64,000 bases of DNA from Burkholderia ambifaria (GTDB lineage: Bacteria > Pseudomonadota > Gammaproteobacteria > Burkholderiales > Burkholderiaceae): NCBI RefSeq assembly GCF_001443045.1, contig NZ_LKPJ01000011.1, forward strand, positions 62,001 to 126,000, written 5' to 3'. The position numbers and the translations under genes were made by a program. Positions 41,094 through 51,132 of this stretch are shown piece after piece (position 1 is the first letter of the stretch; every line of letters begins with the position of its first letter). The notes under the pieces are model-generated. The model was not told the DNA's origin and searched no databases. It saw nothing but the letters and a program-made list of their open reading frames with translations.

Positions 41094-41675
41094 ATGATCG
41101 GTCGCATCGCCGGCATCCTGCTCGAAAAGAACCCGCCTCACCTGCTCGTCGACTGCAACGGCGTCGGCTACGAAATCGACGTGCCGATGAGCACCTTCTA
41201 CAACCTGCCGCAAACGGGCGAGCGCGTCGTGCTGCTCACGCAGCAGATCGTGCGCGAGGATGCGCACCTGCTGTACGGCTTCCTGACGCCGCAGGAGCGC
41301 ACGACCTTCCGCGAACTGCTGAAGATCACCGGCATCGGTGCACGCATGGCGCTCGCCGTGCTGTCCGGCATGAGCGTGCAGGAGCTCGCGCAGGCGGTGA
41401 CGATGCAGGACGCCGCACGCCTCACGCGCCTGCCCGGCATCGGCAAGAAGACCGCCGAGCGCCTGCTGCTCGAACTGAAGGGCAAGCTCGGCGCGGACCT
41501 CGGTGCGCTCGCCGCTGCCGCGTCGCCGTCCGACCACGCGACCGACATCCTCAACGCGCTCGTCGCACTCGGCTATTCCGAAAAGGAAGGCCTCGCCGCG
41601 ATCAAGAACGTGCCGGCCGGCACCGGCGTGTCCGAGGGCATCAAGCTCGCGCTCAAGGCGCTGTCGAAGGTGTAA
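41094..41675 (+). CDS. ruvA: Holliday junction DNA-binding protein RuvA
   Basis: RuvA binds four-way junctions as a tetramer and loads RuvB. The 193-aa protein has the N-terminal OB domain ([20 protein letters not shown]), two helix-hairpin-helix motifs ([18 protein letters not shown] and [20 protein letters not shown]) and the C-terminal domain III that contacts RuvB. No ribosome site is evident before the ATG, although a TACACT -10-like element lies about 30 bases upstream. Confidence 0.97.
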   Translation: MIGRIAGILLEKNPPHLLVDCNGVGYEIDVPMSTFYNLPQTGERVVLLTQQIVREDAHLLYGFLTPQERTTFRELLKITGIGARMALAVLSGMSVQELAQAVTMQDAARLTRLPGIGKKTAERLLLELKGKLGADLGALAAAASPSDHATDILNALVALGYSEKEGLAAIKNVPAGTGVSEGIKLALKALSKV

Positions 41676-41795
41676 CGGCGGCCCGGGCAGGCGCCCGAAC
41701 CGGCTGTCGGAGCCAGTGTCGCGCCGCGATGCGGCGCACGCCAGTCGGCCGTTCGGCCAGTTCGGCCGCGTGACGGTGCGCGGTACAATGGCCGC

Positions 41796-42863
41796 ATGAT
41801 TGAAACCGACAAACTCGCCGCCGAGCGGATCATCGCCGCCACGCCCACCTCGTCGCACGAGGAGGTGTTCGAACGCGCGCTGCGGCCGCGCCAGCTCGAC
41901 GACTACGTCGGCCAGGAAAAGGTGCGCGGCCAGCTCGAGATCTTCATCGAGGCCGCGAAGCGCCGCTCCGAGCCGCTCGACCACGTGCTGCTGTTCGGGC
42001 CGCCGGGCCTCGGCAAAACCACGCTCGCACACATCATCGCGCGCGAGATGGGCGTGAACCTGCGCCAGACGTCGGGCCCCGTGCTCGAGCGCGCGGGCGA
42101 CCTCGCCGCGCTGCTGACCAACCTCGAAGCGAACGACGTGCTGTTCATCGACGAAATCCACCGGCTGTCGCCGGTCGTCGAGGAAATCCTGTATCCGGCG
42201 CTCGAGGATTACCAGATCGACATCATGATCGGCGAAGGGCCGGCCGCGCGCAGCGTGAAGCTCGACCTGCAGCCGTTCACGCTGGTCGGCGCAACCACGC
42301 GCGCGGGGATGCTGACCAACCCGCTGCGCGATCGTTTCGGGATCGTCGCGCGCCTCGAGTTCTACGATGCCGACCAGCTGTCGCGCATCGTGCGGCGCTC
42401 GGCATCGCTGCTGAACGCACAGATCGATCCGAACGGCGCGCTGGAGATCGCGAAGCGCTCGCGCGGCACGCCGCGGATCGCGAACCGGCTGCTGCGCCGC
42501 GTGCGCGACTATGCGGAAGTGAAGGCCGACGGCCAGATCACAGCGGCCGTTGCCGACGCCGCGCTCGCGATGCTCGACGTCGATCCGGTCGGCTTCGACC
42601 TGATGGACCGCAAGCTGCTCGAGGCGATCCTGCACAAGTTCGACGGCGGCCCGGTCGGCATCGACAACCTCGCGGCGGCGATCGGCGAGGAACGCGACAC
42701 GATCGAGGACGTGCTCGAGCCATACCTGATCCAGCAGGGCTTCCTGCAGCGCACGCCGCGCGGGCGCGTCGCGACGCTGCTCACGTATCGCCACTTCGGG
42801 CTCTCTACACCCGATGCCGGCAACGCCGAACGCGGGATGTGGGATACCCCCGACGGGAAGTAG
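41796..42863 (+). CDS. ruvB: Holliday junction branch-migration ATPase RuvB
   Basis: RuvB is the hexameric AAA+ motor of branch migration. The 355-aa protein has Walker [13 protein letters not shown], Walker [12 protein letters not shown], sensor 1 GATTRAG and the C-terminal winged helix (TPRGRVAT). TACAAT at 41784-41789 ends six bases before the ATG and there is no Shine-Dalgarno sequence, so the transcript starting here would be leaderless or nearly so. Confidence 0.97.
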   Translation: MIETDKLAAERIIAATPTSSHEEVFERALRPRQLDDYVGQEKVRGQLEIFIEAAKRRSEPLDHVLLFGPPGLGKTTLAHIIAREMGVNLRQTSGPVLERAGDLAALLTNLEANDVLFIDEIHRLSPVVEEILYPALEDYQIDIMIGEGPAARSVKLDLQPFTLVGATTRAGMLTNPLRDRFGIVARLEFYDADQLSRIVRRSASLLNAQIDPNGALEIAKRSRGTPRIANRLLRRVRDYAEVKADGQITAAVADAALAMLDVDPVGFDLMDRKLLEAILHKFDGGPVGIDNLAAAIGEERDTIEDVLEPYLIQQGFLQRTPRGRVATLLTYRHFGLSTPDAGNAERGMWDTPDGK

Positions 42864-42887
42864 CACGCTGCCCGCACCAAGCCAGCC

Positions 42888-43841
42888 ATGACCACGCCGC
42901 CCAGCCCTCACCCCGCCGCCCCCGCACCGGGCCCGCGCTGGGCCGAGCCGATCCGCAAGCGGCTCGTGGCCGGCATCACGCATCTGACAGCAGGCGGCGG
43001 TGGTCCGTCGATCGATCTCTCGTCGCCGCCCGGCGATCCTGGGCTGTTCGGCCCCGACGCCATCTGCTGGCGCGTGCATGCCGATTTCACGTCGATGATG
43101 ACGGGCGGCATCGCCGCGCTGCTGCTGCAGGCGCTTCATCCGCTCGCGCTCGCGGGCGTCTGGGATCACTCGTCGTTTCGCACCGACATCCTCGGCCGCT
43201 TGCGGCGCACCGCCACGTTCATCACGGGCACGACGTTCGGCAGCCGCGCGGACGCACTCGCGCTGATCGAGCGCGTGAAGGCGATCCACGCGCGCATATC
43301 GGGTACCGCGCCCGACGGCCGGCCGTACCGAGCCGACGATCCGGCATTGCTGACGTGGGTGCATGTCGCCGAAGTATCGAGCTTCCTCGCCGCGCATTTG
43401 CGCTATGTGAATCCGTCTCTGTCGGGCGAGTCGCAGGACGGCTACTACGCCGAAACGGCCTTGATCGCCGAGTTGCTCGGCGCCGAGGATGTTCCCCGCT
43501 CACGGGCCGAGATAGCGGCCTATCTCGCGCGCATGCAGCCCGAACTCGCAGCCGGGCCGCGCACCTTCGACGTGATGGACATCCTGCTGAATGTGCCGGT
43601 CGCAACGCCCGCGCTGCGGCCGGCCGCGTCGCTGATGATGCATGCAGGGATCGACCTGCTGCCGCCCTGGGCGCAGCGCATGCTCGGTGTATCGACGTTC
43701 GCACCGCTGCGACGCGCCGTGGTCCGGCCCGGCATCCGGGCCGTCGCCCCCGTCCTGCGCTGGGCGCTCGTCAACGGCGCGTCGAAACGCGCACGCCGCC
43801 GCGCAACTGCGACACCGCCCGACGGCAACCCGCCCGCCTGA
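42888..43841 (+). CDS. DUF2236/MpaB-type oxygenase family protein
   Basis: This 317-aa protein matches the DUF2236 family, related to fungal MpaB and to rubber oxygenase Lcp, which are b-haem proteins. Features seen are TGGIAALLLQALHPLALAGV, a His-containing WDHSSFRTD, RADDPALLTWVHVAEVSSFL with a conserved His, and a Tyr/Glu-rich YYAETALIAELLG. The substrate is unknown. It follows ruvB by 24 bases and may be read with it, but I see no functional link to recombination. Confidence 0.82.
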   Translation: MTTPPSPHPAAPAPGPRWAEPIRKRLVAGITHLTAGGGGPSIDLSSPPGDPGLFGPDAICWRVHADFTSMMTGGIAALLLQALHPLALAGVWDHSSFRTDILGRLRRTATFITGTTFGSRADALALIERVKAIHARISGTAPDGRPYRADDPALLTWVHVAEVSSFLAAHLRYVNPSLSGESQDGYYAETALIAELLGAEDVPRSRAEIAAYLARMQPELAAGPRTFDVMDILLNVPVATPALRPAASLMMHAGIDLLPPWAQRMLGVSTFAPLRRAVVRPGIRAVAPVLRWALVNGASKRARRRATATPPDGNPPA

Positions 43842-43970
43842 CGATCCTTCATATCATTTCAATTTGCTGTCAAATACTTGTGACAAGCTGACGGACTTGC
43901 CTGCGCGCACGCTCGCACGTCCTGCACGTCGGTCGTCCGCGCGGCGTTCCGCCCACCCGACCGACTTCCG

Positions 43971-45101
43971 ATGCCAGCGATGCCACGCCTGCCGATCCGT
44001 TTCGCCCTCGCCGCCAGCCTGTCCACCGCTCTCGCCCTCGCCGCGTGCGGAGGCGACGATGTCGCCGCCGTCGCCCGTTCGGATGCGCAAACGCCATCCG
44101 ACGGCAACACCGCGGCACCCGCGCCGCCCGCGACCGTCACGCCGCAGCCAGGCAAATGGAAGGCCGCGCGCGCAGGCGAGCTGATCGACATGACGCTCGG
44201 CGATCTCCATCCGACGCAAGGCGCGATCGGCTACGACCAGATCTACTACAAGCTCGGCCGCTACGAACTGCAGCCCGACAAGAAGTTCGACGACTTCTGC
44301 GCGGACGAAGGCCTCGGCGGCGTCGCATCGAGCGGCTACAGCGCGCAATCGACGCTGCGCGAACCAGCCAGCTACACGTGCACGACGACCGACGCGAATG
44401 CGCGCGACCGCTCGGTGCTGAGCCCGGTCGTGATCGGCCCGAACGGCGACACGCTGTACGTGACCGACGGCCATCACGGCCTGTCGACCTACTACGAAAC
44501 GCCCGACGGCGGCCCGACGCTGCATGTGCACGTCGTCGTGAAGGACAACCTGAGCGACTACTCGGGCGATGCGTTCTGGCAGCAGATGCAAAGCCGCGGC
44601 TACGTGCGCCTGAAGGACGGCGAAGGCAACGCGATCACGAGCGCGCAACTGTCGAGCGGCCTCGGCCTGAAGCTCGGAATGACAAACGACCGCTACCGGT
44701 CGCTCGTCTATTTCACGCGCGACATCGGCTACGGCAAGCCCGCGCAATCCACCGACTACCTCGAGTTCTACTGGGCCGACTGGCTGCGCGCGCAGCCGGG
44801 CACGTTCTCGCTCGCGAGCTACGACCTGACGCGCGCAGGCACGACCGATCCCGATCCGGCCAAAGCCGACACCGGTTATCTGAACGCGGTGTGGAATGCG
44901 TCGACGCGCATGGTCGCGGCCACGGATCCCGAGATCGACGGCAAGACGGGCGCCGATCTCGGGCGCGCGGATGCGATCAACGGCGGGAAGAAGTACAGCA
45001 AGGGGGAATTCGACAAGCTGCGCCAGCCGATCACGGCCGACAAGCCTGGCAAGATCGCGTATGCGCTCGACTACAAGACGCGCCACGCACTGCCGCAGTA
45101 A
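43971..45101 (+). CDS. Lipoprotein with a ParB-like domain (ParBc_2 type)
   Basis: This 376-aa protein has a signal peptide ending ALAAC with Cys26 as the probable lipid-modified residue. A Pro/Thr/Ala-rich linker to about residue 60 follows. The remainder has the layout of the putative ParB-like nuclease family PF08857: LHPTQGAIGYDQIYYKLGRY near the start and the ParB-style NGDTLYVTDGHHGLSTYYE about 100 residues later. Export to the envelope makes a chromosome-partition role unlikely. The catalytic activity is unproven and no partner gene is visible. Confidence 0.75.
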   Translation: MPAMPRLPIRFALAASLSTALALAACGGDDVAAVARSDAQTPSDGNTAAPAPPATVTPQPGKWKAARAGELIDMTLGDLHPTQGAIGYDQIYYKLGRYELQPDKKFDDFCADEGLGGVASSGYSAQSTLREPASYTCTTTDANARDRSVLSPVVIGPNGDTLYVTDGHHGLSTYYETPDGGPTLHVHVVVKDNLSDYSGDAFWQQMQSRGYVRLKDGEGNAITSAQLSSGLGLKLGMTNDRYRSLVYFTRDIGYGKPAQSTDYLEFYWADWLRAQPGTFSLASYDLTRAGTTDPDPAKADTGYLNAVWNASTRMVAATDPEIDGKTGADLGRADAINGGKKYSKGEFDKLRQPITADKPGKIAYALDYKTRHALPQ

Positions 45102-45161
45102 GCCCGACGAGGAAGACGGCTCCGGCCAGCCACGCCGGGCGGGGCCGCCGATGCGATCGAA

Positions 45162-45824
45162 TCAGAGTACCTTGCGATACCCGTCGTCGTCGCCCGTGGC
45201 ATCCAGATGCGACACGTCGGCCCATTGCACGACCTGCGCGCGGCCATCGACGTAATCGACGACGTTGATGCTCGTGTTGAGCAATTGATAGCTGCGCGGC
45301 GCGGACAGGTCGAGACCGTTTGCAAAACGGTACACGCAGTCGAGCACGCCGCCGTGCGCGACGCATGCGATCCGGCCGCCAGGATGCGCGGCGACGATCG
45401 GCTCGAGCGCGTGCAGCACTCGGTGATAGAACTCGCGCTGCGACTCGCCGCCGTCGGGCGCGAAACCCGGGTCGCGGGTCTGCCACGCGGCGTAGGCATC
45501 CGGAAACAGCGCCTCGATCTCGGTGCTGTCGTGTCCCTGGAACACGCCGTACGCGCGTTCGCGCAGCCCTTCGCGCAATTGCAGCGGCCGCCCGAGCGCA
45601 TCGGCAAAGGGTTGCGCGGTCTGCTGCGCGCGCATCAGGTCGCTCGAATAGATCGCGTCGATCCGCTGCCCTTCGCGCGCTTCCCGCGCAAGCCGGACGG
45701 CCAGCCGCTGCGCCTGCGCGAGCCCCGTGTCGGCCAGCGGAATGTCAATATGACCCTGGATACGCTTGATGCGATTCCAGGCCGTCTCGCCATGGCGAAT
45801 GAACAGGATCTGCGTGGTGGCCAT
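45162..45824 (-). CDS. Histidine phosphatase family protein (phosphoglycerate mutase-like)
   Basis: This 220-aa cytoplasmic protein has the phosphohistidine motif FIRHGETAWN near the N-terminus, the proton-donor block GLRERAYGVFQG, and the second catalytic His in CVAHGGVLD. It resembles GpmB/CobC-type phosphatases; cofactor-independent mutase activity is not implied. It lies 23 bases after dtd on the same strand and may end a tyrS-dtd operon. Confidence 0.9.
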   Translation of the reverse strand: MATTQILFIRHGETAWNRIKRIQGHIDIPLADTGLAQAQRLAVRLAREAREGQRIDAIYSSDLMRAQQTAQPFADALGRPLQLREGLRERAYGVFQGHDSTEIEALFPDAYAAWQTRDPGFAPDGGESQREFYHRVLHALEPIVAAHPGGRIACVAHGGVLDCVYRFANGLDLSAPRSYQLLNTSINVVDYVDGRAQVVQWADVSHLDATGDDDGYRKVL

Positions 45825-45847
45825 CGCGGCGCGTCTCCGGGAAAGAA

Positions 45848-46306
45848 TCAGGGCCGCACTTGCAGCCAGAACGTCACGGGGCCGTCGTTGACGAGCGACA
45901 CCTGCATGTCGGCGCCGAACTCGCCCGTCTCGACGACCGGATGGCGCTCGCGCGCAGCCGCGACGAAATAGTCGAACAGCCGCGCGCCTTCGTCGGGCGG
46001 CGCGGCCGGCGTGAAACTCGGCCGCAGCCCGCTGTTGGTATCGGCCGCGAGCGTGAACTGCGACACGAGCAGCAGGCCGCCGGCGCCGCCGGCGCCATCG
46101 ATGTTCGACACCGGCAGGTTCATCTTGCCGGCCGCGTCGCTGAACACCCGATAGCCGAGCAGCTTCGCGAGCAGCTTGTCGGCCGCGGCCTCGGTGTCGC
46201 CGCGCTCCGCGCAGACGAGCGCGAGCAGGCCCGCGCCGATCTCGCCCGTCGTGCGGTCGCCGACGCGTACGTCGGCGCGCTTCACGCGCTGGATCAGCGC
46301 GATCAT
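45848..46306 (-). CDS. dtd: D-aminoacyl-tRNA deacylase
   Basis: Dtd removes D-amino acids (and glycine mischarged on tRNA-Ala) from tRNAs. The 152-aa protein has the active-site motif [17 protein letters not shown] and the NDGPVTFWL Gly-Pro motif. The start overlaps the tyrS stop by 4 bases. Pairing with tyrS makes biological sense, because tyrosyl-tRNA synthetase is a known source of D-Tyr-tRNA. Confidence 0.96.
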   Translation of the reverse strand: MIALIQRVKRADVRVGDRTTGEIGAGLLALVCAERGDTEAAADKLLAKLLGYRVFSDAAGKMNLPVSNIDGAGGAGGLLLVSQFTLAADTNSGLRPSFTPAAPPDEGARLFDYFVAAARERHPVVETGEFGADMQVSLVNDGPVTFWLQVRP

Positions 46307-47544
46307 GCGGTCAGCGTGACGCGCGCGAAGCGGCGCTTGCCGACCTGAATGACGAACTCGCCGGCCTCGACCTTCAGGCCCTTGTCGGACACGGTCGCAC
46401 CGTCGATCTTCACGCCGCCCTGCTCGATGTTGCGCAGCGCCTCGCTCGTCGACGGCACGAGGCCCGCCTGCTTCAGCAGCTGGCCGATCGCGAGCGGCGC
46501 GCCCGCGAGCGTGACCGACGGGATGTCGTCCGGCACGCCGCCCTTCGCGCGGTGGTTGAAGTCCTCGAGCGCGCGCTCGGCGTCGGCCTGCGAGTGAAAG
46601 CGCGCGACGATTTCCTGCGCGAGCAGCACCTTGAAGTCGCGTGGGTTGCGGCCGCCTTCGGCGTCGCGCTTGAAGCCGGCGATCTCGTCGAGGCTGCGGA
46701 ACGACAGCAGTTCGAAGTAACGCCACATCAGCGTGTCCGAGATGCTCATCAGCTTGCCGAACATGTCGGTCGGCTTCTCGCTGATGCCGACGTAGTTGCC
46801 CTTCGACTTCGACATCTTCTCGACGCCGTCGAGACCTTCGAGCAGCGGCATCGTGAGAATGCACTGCTGTTCCTGGCCGTACTGCTTCTGCAGTTCGCGG
46901 CCGACCAGCAGGTTGAACTTCTGGTCGGTGCCGCCGAGTTCGAGGTCGGCGTTCAGCGCGACCGAGTCGTAGCCCTGCATCAGCGGGTACAGGAATTCGT
47001 GGATCGAGATCGGCACGCCGCCCTGGAAGCGCTTCGTGAAATCCTCGCGCTCGAGGATCCGCGCGACCGTGTAGCGCGACGCGAGCTTGATCATCCCGTC
47101 CGCGCCGAGCGGCATCGACCATTCGCTGTTGTAGCGGATCTCGGTTTTTTCTCGATCGAGCACGAGCGCGGCCTGCTCGAAATAGGTCTTCGCGTTCGAT
47201 TCGATCTGTTCGCGCGTAAGCGGCGGGCGCGTCGCGTTGCGGCCCGACGGGTCGCCGATCAGCGACGTGAAATCGCCGATCAGGAAGATCACGGTATGGC
47301 CAAGGTCCTGCAGCTGGCGCATCTTGTTCAGCACGACCGTGTGGCCGATGTGGATGTCGGGCGCGGTCGGATCGAGGCCGAGCTTGATGCGCAGCGGCTT
47401 GCCGGTGGCTGCGCTGCGCGCGAGCTTCTGCGCGAACTCTTCCTCGATCAGCAGCTCGTCGACGCCGCGCTTCGTGACGGCGAGCGCATGGCGGACTTCG
47501 TCGGTAATCGGGAAAACAGGCTTGGAACTGGGTTCGGTGCTCAT
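46303..47544 (-). CDS. tyrS: Tyrosyl-tRNA synthetase
   Basis: This class I synthetase attaches tyrosine to tRNA-Tyr. The 413-aa protein has the HIGH motif in [10 protein letters not shown], the KMSKS loop in [12 protein letters not shown], and a C-terminal S4 RNA-binding domain ([22 protein letters not shown]). The arrangement is of the TyrZ-like eubacterial subfamily, with HIGH rather than the HLGH seen in many TyrS. I chose the start [12 protein letters not shown]. It is divergent from anmK across 142 bases. Confidence 0.96.
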   Translation of the reverse strand: MSTEPSSKPVFPITDEVRHALAVTKRGVDELLIEEEFAQKLARSAATGKPLRIKLGLDPTAPDIHIGHTVVLNKMRQLQDLGHTVIFLIGDFTSLIGDPSGRNATRPPLTREQIESNAKTYFEQAALVLDREKTEIRYNSEWSMPLGADGMIKLASRYTVARILEREDFTKRFQGGVPISIHEFLYPLMQGYDSVALNADLELGGTDQKFNLLVGRELQKQYGQEQQCILTMPLLEGLDGVEKMSKSKGNYVGISEKPTDMFGKLMSISDTLMWRYFELLSFRSLDEIAGFKRDAEGGRNPRDFKVLLAQEIVARFHSQADAERALEDFNHRAKGGVPDDIPSVTLAGAPLAIGQLLKQAGLVPSTSEALRNIEQGGVKIDGATVSDKGLKVEAGEFVIQVGKRRFARVTLTA

Positions 47545-47686
47545 CGGTGCCAGGAAGAATGTCGCAAAGACAGGGATTTTCCCATAACTTGCGCGTGCAT
47601 CGCTTAACGACGCGTCAGGTTGCGCGGATAATCGGGCGCAAGGCGCGTGGCACCGGCCCGCGCCGCTCGATCCAGGAGAACCCAAC

Positions 47687-48835
47687 GTGCCGCAACGACA
47701 TCCGCAACCCGCCCATCCGGCCGACGGCATCTACTTCGGACTGATGTCGGGAACCAGCATGGACGGCGTCGACGGCGTCGCCGTGCGTTTCGAGACCGGC
47801 CGTGCGCCCGTCGTGCTCGCGGAGGCGTTCGTGGGCTTCGCGCAATCGCTGCGCGACGCGCTGTTCGCGCTGCAGCAGCCCGGCGACAACGAGATCGACC
47901 GGGAATCGATCGCGGCGAACGCGCTCGTCGCACGCTACGCGGTGTGTTGTCACGAACTGCAGCGCACGGCCGGGCTGTCGCGCGACGAGATCCGCGCGAT
48001 CGGCGTGCATGGCCAGACGGTCCGGCACCGTCCCGAGCGCGGCTACACGCGCCAGCTCAACAATCCGGCGCTGCTCGCCGAGCTTGCCCATGTCGACGTG
48101 ATCGCCGATTTCCGCAGCCGCGACGTCGCGGCCGGCGGCCACGGCGCGCCGCTCGCGCCGGCATTCCATGCGACGGTGTTCGGCGCGCCGGGCGAGACGC
48201 GGGTCGTCTGCAACCTCGGCGGCATCAGCAACATCACGATCCTGCCCGGCGAAGGCGGCGACGTGCGCGGCTTCGACTGCGGGCCCGCGAATGCGCTGCT
48301 CGACGCGTGGGCGATGCGCCACCTCGGCAAGCCGTTCGACGACGGCGGCAAGTTCGCCGCGCGCGGCACCGTGCACGCGCCGCTGCTCGACGCGCTGCTC
48401 GACGAGCCCTACTTCGACGCGCTGCCGCCGAAGAGCACCGGCCGCGACCTGTTCAATCCTGCGTGGCTCGATGCGAAGCTCGCCGGGTTCGCGCAGGTCG
48501 CGCCGGAAGACGTACAGGCGACGCTGACGGCGCTCACCGCCGTCTCGGTCGCCCGCGAGATCGCACGGCACGCGGCCGGCTGCACGGCCGTGTTCGTCTG
48601 CGGCGGCGGTGCCCGCAACCCGGTGCTGCTCGCCGCGCTCGCGGATGCACTGCGCGAGGCCGGCGTGCCGGCGACGGTGAATACGACCGCCGCGCTCGGC
48701 GTGCCGCCGCAGCAGGTCGAAGCGCTCGCGTTCGCGTGGCTCGCGTATCGCTTCACCGCGCGCCAGCCCGGCAATCTCGCGAGCGTGACGGGTGCCGCGG
48801 GCGAGCGCGTGCTCGGCGCGCTCTATCCGCGCTGA
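47687..48835 (+). CDS. anmK: Anhydro-N-acetylmuramic acid kinase
   Basis: AnmK opens and phosphorylates 1,6-anhydro-MurNAc to MurNAc-6-phosphate in cell-wall recycling. The 382-aa protein belongs to the ASKHA kinase fold: phosphate-1 loop [12 protein letters not shown], the catalytic-Asp region [14 protein letters not shown], and the ATP-binding [18 protein letters not shown] weak GGAG precedes the ATG. It is divergent from tyrS and convergent with erpA. Confidence 0.95.
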   Translation: MPQRHPQPAHPADGIYFGLMSGTSMDGVDGVAVRFETGRAPVVLAEAFVGFAQSLRDALFALQQPGDNEIDRESIAANALVARYAVCCHELQRTAGLSRDEIRAIGVHGQTVRHRPERGYTRQLNNPALLAELAHVDVIADFRSRDVAAGGHGAPLAPAFHATVFGAPGETRVVCNLGGISNITILPGEGGDVRGFDCGPANALLDAWAMRHLGKPFDDGGKFAARGTVHAPLLDALLDEPYFDALPPKSTGRDLFNPAWLDAKLAGFAQVAPEDVQATLTALTAVSVAREIARHAAGCTAVFVCGGGARNPVLLAALADALREAGVPATVNTTAALGVPPQQVEALAFAWLAYRFTARQPGNLASVTGAAGERVLGALYPR

Positions 48836-48887
48836 AGTGAGATCCAGCTGCACGCACTCCGTGCGGCCCACGCCGCGCATGGACATG

Positions 48888-48914
48888 AAAAACGGGGCAT
48901 GAAGCCCCGTTTTT
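48888..48914. terminator. Bidirectional terminator between anmK and erpA
   Basis: An 11-bp stem (AAAAACGGGGC/GCCCCGTTTTT) with a 5-nt loop ends in A and T runs that serve both strands. Confidence 0.88.
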
Positions 48915-48948
48915 CATTCCGGCGAACCGGACAGGATCCGTCGTGCGC

Positions 48949-49320
48949 TCAGACCGAGAACGACGAGCCGCACCCGCAGGTGGTCGTTGCGTTCGGGTTC
49001 TTGATCACGAACTGGGCGCCGTTGAGGTCGTCCTTGTAGTCGATCTCTGCGCCAACCAGGTACTGGTAGCTCATCGAGTCGATCAGGAGCTGGACACCGT
49101 TCTTGTTCATCACGGTGTCGTCCTCGTTGACTTCCTCGTCGAACGTGAAGCCATACTGGAAGCCCGAGCAACCGCCACCCTGCACGAATACGCGCAGCTT
49201 CAGGTCGGGATTGCCCTCTTCGTCGATCAGTTGCTTGACCTTGTCGGCCGCGGCGTCGGTGAAGACGAACGGTACCGGCATTTCGGCCGTCGTTGCTGCG
49301 GATTCGGTAACAGCGTTCAT
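48949..49320 (-). CDS. erpA: Iron-sulfur cluster insertion protein ErpA
   Basis: ErpA is an A-type carrier that hands Fe-S clusters to target proteins, including isoprenoid-synthesis enzymes. The 123-aa protein has the three ligand cysteines of the family: Cys51 ([10 protein letters not shown]) and Cys115/Cys117 (TTCGCGSSF). It has an N-terminal extension of about 15 residues before the core. It is downstream of rpsI but separated from it by a terminator. Confidence 0.96.
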
Positions 49321-49447
49321 GCGAACTCTCCAAAAAGCTTTAGCCGCTATTGTAGGGCCGATCAGAAGATCGTGCTGATGTCCATGAAATCAATAGGTTC
49401 TTGTTGATTTCAATGCGCCCGGCCATGCAGGCGGCCGTCGCGCGGGC

Positions 49448-49484
49448 ATAAAAAAACCGCCAGCGCGAAAGCTGGCGGTTTTTT
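49448..49484 (-). terminator. rplM-rpsI terminator
   Basis: A 10-bp stem (AACCGCCAGC/GCTGGCGGTT) with a 6-nt loop has nine A on the left, giving a T-run on the minus strand. It lies about 45 bases past the rpsI stop. T on the right would also permit plus-strand termination. Confidence 0.85.
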
Positions 49485-49525
49485 CGGCGGACGCCGCCCG
49501 AAAGCGGCGCGGCCATGAAGCGGAA

Positions 49526-49918
49526 TTAACGCTTCGAGAACTGCTTTGCGCGACGTGCCTTGCGCAGACCAACCTTCTTACGCTCGACTTCACGTGCATC
49601 GCGCGTGACGAAGCCTGCGTTCGACAGCGACGGCTTCAGCGTCGCATCGTAGTCGATCAGTGCACGGGTGATGCCGTGGCGCACTGCACCTGCCTGACCC
49701 GTTTCGCCGCCGCCATTGACGTTGACCTTGATGTCGAACGTCTGGCCGTGGTTCGTGAGTTCCAGCGGTTGACGCACGATCATCAGCGACGTTTCGCGCG
49801 AGAAGTAGTCAGCGATGGGCTTGCCGTTGACGATGATGTCGCCCTTGCCAGCCTTGATAAAGACACGTGCGACTGCGCTCTTGCGGCGGCCCGTACCGTA
49901 GTTCCAGTTACCGATCAT
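49526..49918 (-). CDS. rpsI: 30S ribosomal protein S9
   Basis: S9 sits in the 30S head and its C-terminal tail reaches the P-site tRNA. The 130-aa protein begins [19 protein letters not shown] and ends in the conserved [17 protein letters not shown] with terminal Arg. It lies 11 bases after rplM, the universal rplM-rpsI pair. Confidence 0.98.
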   Translation of the reverse strand: MIGNWNYGTGRRKSAVARVFIKAGKGDIIVNGKPIADYFSRETSLMIVRQPLELTNHGQTFDIKVNVNGGGETGQAGAVRHGITRALIDYDATLKPSLSNAGFVTRDAREVERKKVGLRKARRAKQFSKR

Positions 49919-49929
49919 GTGGGCTCCCC

Positions 49930-50358
49930 TTAGATCTCGAGCGCCTTCGGCTGTTGAGCCGAGTGCGGATGCGTCGCTTCTGCGTAGACCTTCAGCTTCT
50001 TGATCATCGCGTAGCCGAGCGGACCCTTCGGCAGCATGCCCTTGACCGCCTTCTCGAGCGCGCGGCCCGGGAAGCGTTCTTGCATCTTGCCGAACGTCGT
50101 TTCATAGATACCGCCCGGGTAACCCGAGTGACGGTAGTACTTCTTGTCCAGAGTCTTGTTGCCCGTGACCTTCAACTTGCTTGCGTTGATGATGATGATG
50201 AAATCACCAGTGTCGACGTGCGGGGTGAACTCAGGCTTGTGCTTGCCGCGCAGACGGCGTGCCACTTCGCTGGCAACACGGCCGAGAACCTTATCCGTCG
50301 CGTCAATCACGTACCATTCGCGCGTCACCTCATGGGCTTTTGCGGAAAACGTCTTCAT
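49930..50358 (-). CDS. rplM: 50S ribosomal protein L13
   Basis: L13 is an early 50S assembly protein. The 142-aa protein starts [19 protein letters not shown] and ends [10 protein letters not shown], the family length and ends. I use the ATG at 50358 rather than an upstream in-frame start inside the leader. The leader from the promoter at 50480-50509 is about 115 bases. In E. coli L13 represses its own leader, and the same may apply here, but no structure can be proven by eye. Confidence 0.98.
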
Positions 50359-50479
50359 GATCGATCCAAAAAAAATGCTTTGCCCGATGTGTTCTTCCTG
50401 CTTGTCTGTGTGCGCTTCGAGGCGCGGTGCAGGCTCTCCCTGTTCTTTTTCCGTGGGCATGAATGCGGAAAAGCCCTGA

Positions 50480-50509
50480 ATTATAAAGGAAATAGCGCGG
50501 CGCGGTCAA
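50480..50509 (-). promoter_or_regulatory. Strong sigma-70 promoter of rplM-rpsI
   Basis: On the minus strand a -35 TTGACC (50509-50504), an 18-base spacer and a consensus -10 TATAAT (50485-50480) stand about 120 bases before rplM. Transcription should start near 50473. Confidence 0.8.
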
Positions 50510-50670
50510 AGAGAATCCACGCCCCGTGCCGGCGGCGCCCGAAATGGGCCAAAATTCGGTCGTGCCCCAACACGCCAGGCGAACCGAGCGCCGGGAGAGG
50601 CACCCATCGACGCGCGGCACCTGACCTTGCCGCGCCAGACCGGCCGACAACGGAAAAACAACAAACAAGC

Positions 50671-50976
50671 ATGATGAAACAACGACTTACGCCCTTTCTC
50701 GCGGCCGCCTTGCTGGCCGCTGCCGCGCCCGCCGTCGCCGCCCGGGCCGGCTGCGAGGCCAAGCTCGACGCCCTCGACGCCCGCATCGCCGATGCCCGCC
50801 GCGCCCATGCCGAAGATCGCATCGCCCGCCTGCGCGCGGTGCGCGAACGCGTGCGCCATTTCTGCGCGCGCGGCCACGGCCACGCGTCGGCCGCCCACGC
50901 GCCGGCGCCCGCCGCCCGTTCCAGCAACACGCCGCCCGACGCGGCGTCGCAGCCGGCCGTACGGCAGCACGCGTAA
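50671..50976 (+). CDS. Small secreted DUF1090-like protein
   Basis: This 101-aa protein has a signal peptide (QRLTPFLAAALLAAAAPAVA, cleavage near residue 23). Its short helical core, AGCEAKLDALDARIADARRA...RVRHFC with two Cys, resembles DUF1090 (YqjC-type) proteins. The last 35 residues are a low-complexity His/Ala/Pro/Ser tail. The function of the family is unknown. A second ATG one codon later is an equally good start. It is divergent from rplM. Confidence 0.75.
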   Translation: MMKQRLTPFLAAALLAAAAPAVAARAGCEAKLDALDARIADARRAHAEDRIARLRAVRERVRHFCARGHGHASAAHAPAPAARSSNTPPDAASQPAVRQHA

Positions 50977-51034
50977 TCGGGATCGATACGGGTGTCGGAG
51001 CGCGCAAACTGCGCGCCGAGGCTTGCATGGGACG

Positions 51035-51125
51035 AAAAAAAGCCCGAACGGCTGGTTCGGGCTTAATCCACCTTAGGAGGAGGGTGGAGGAGACATGCGG
51101 AGGTTGCCGCAGCGCGACAACCAAT
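51035..51125 (-). ncRNA. Candidate small RNA with anti-Shine-Dalgarno hairpin loop
   Basis: A stand-alone minus-strand transcription unit of about 91 nt with no ORF. Transcription should begin near 51125, downstream of a good promoter. The RNA would fold into a TGCGG/CCGCA hairpin, then a CCACC/GGTGG hairpin whose loop displays CTCCTCCTAA, complementary to AGGAGG-type ribosome sites. It ends in a 10-bp stem (AAGCCCGAAC/GTTCGGGCTT) with seven T, a textbook intrinsic terminator. Its shape is that of an Hfq-type regulatory RNA. I cannot name a known family. Confidence 0.7.
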
Positions 51126-51132
51126 GAGGCTC

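Noticed and set aside
51036..51066. Plus-strand terminator of the DUF1090-like gene as the only role of this hairpin
   Set aside because: The plus strand has only TTAATCC after the stem, whereas the minus strand has seven T, so the hairpin fits a minus-strand transcript better.
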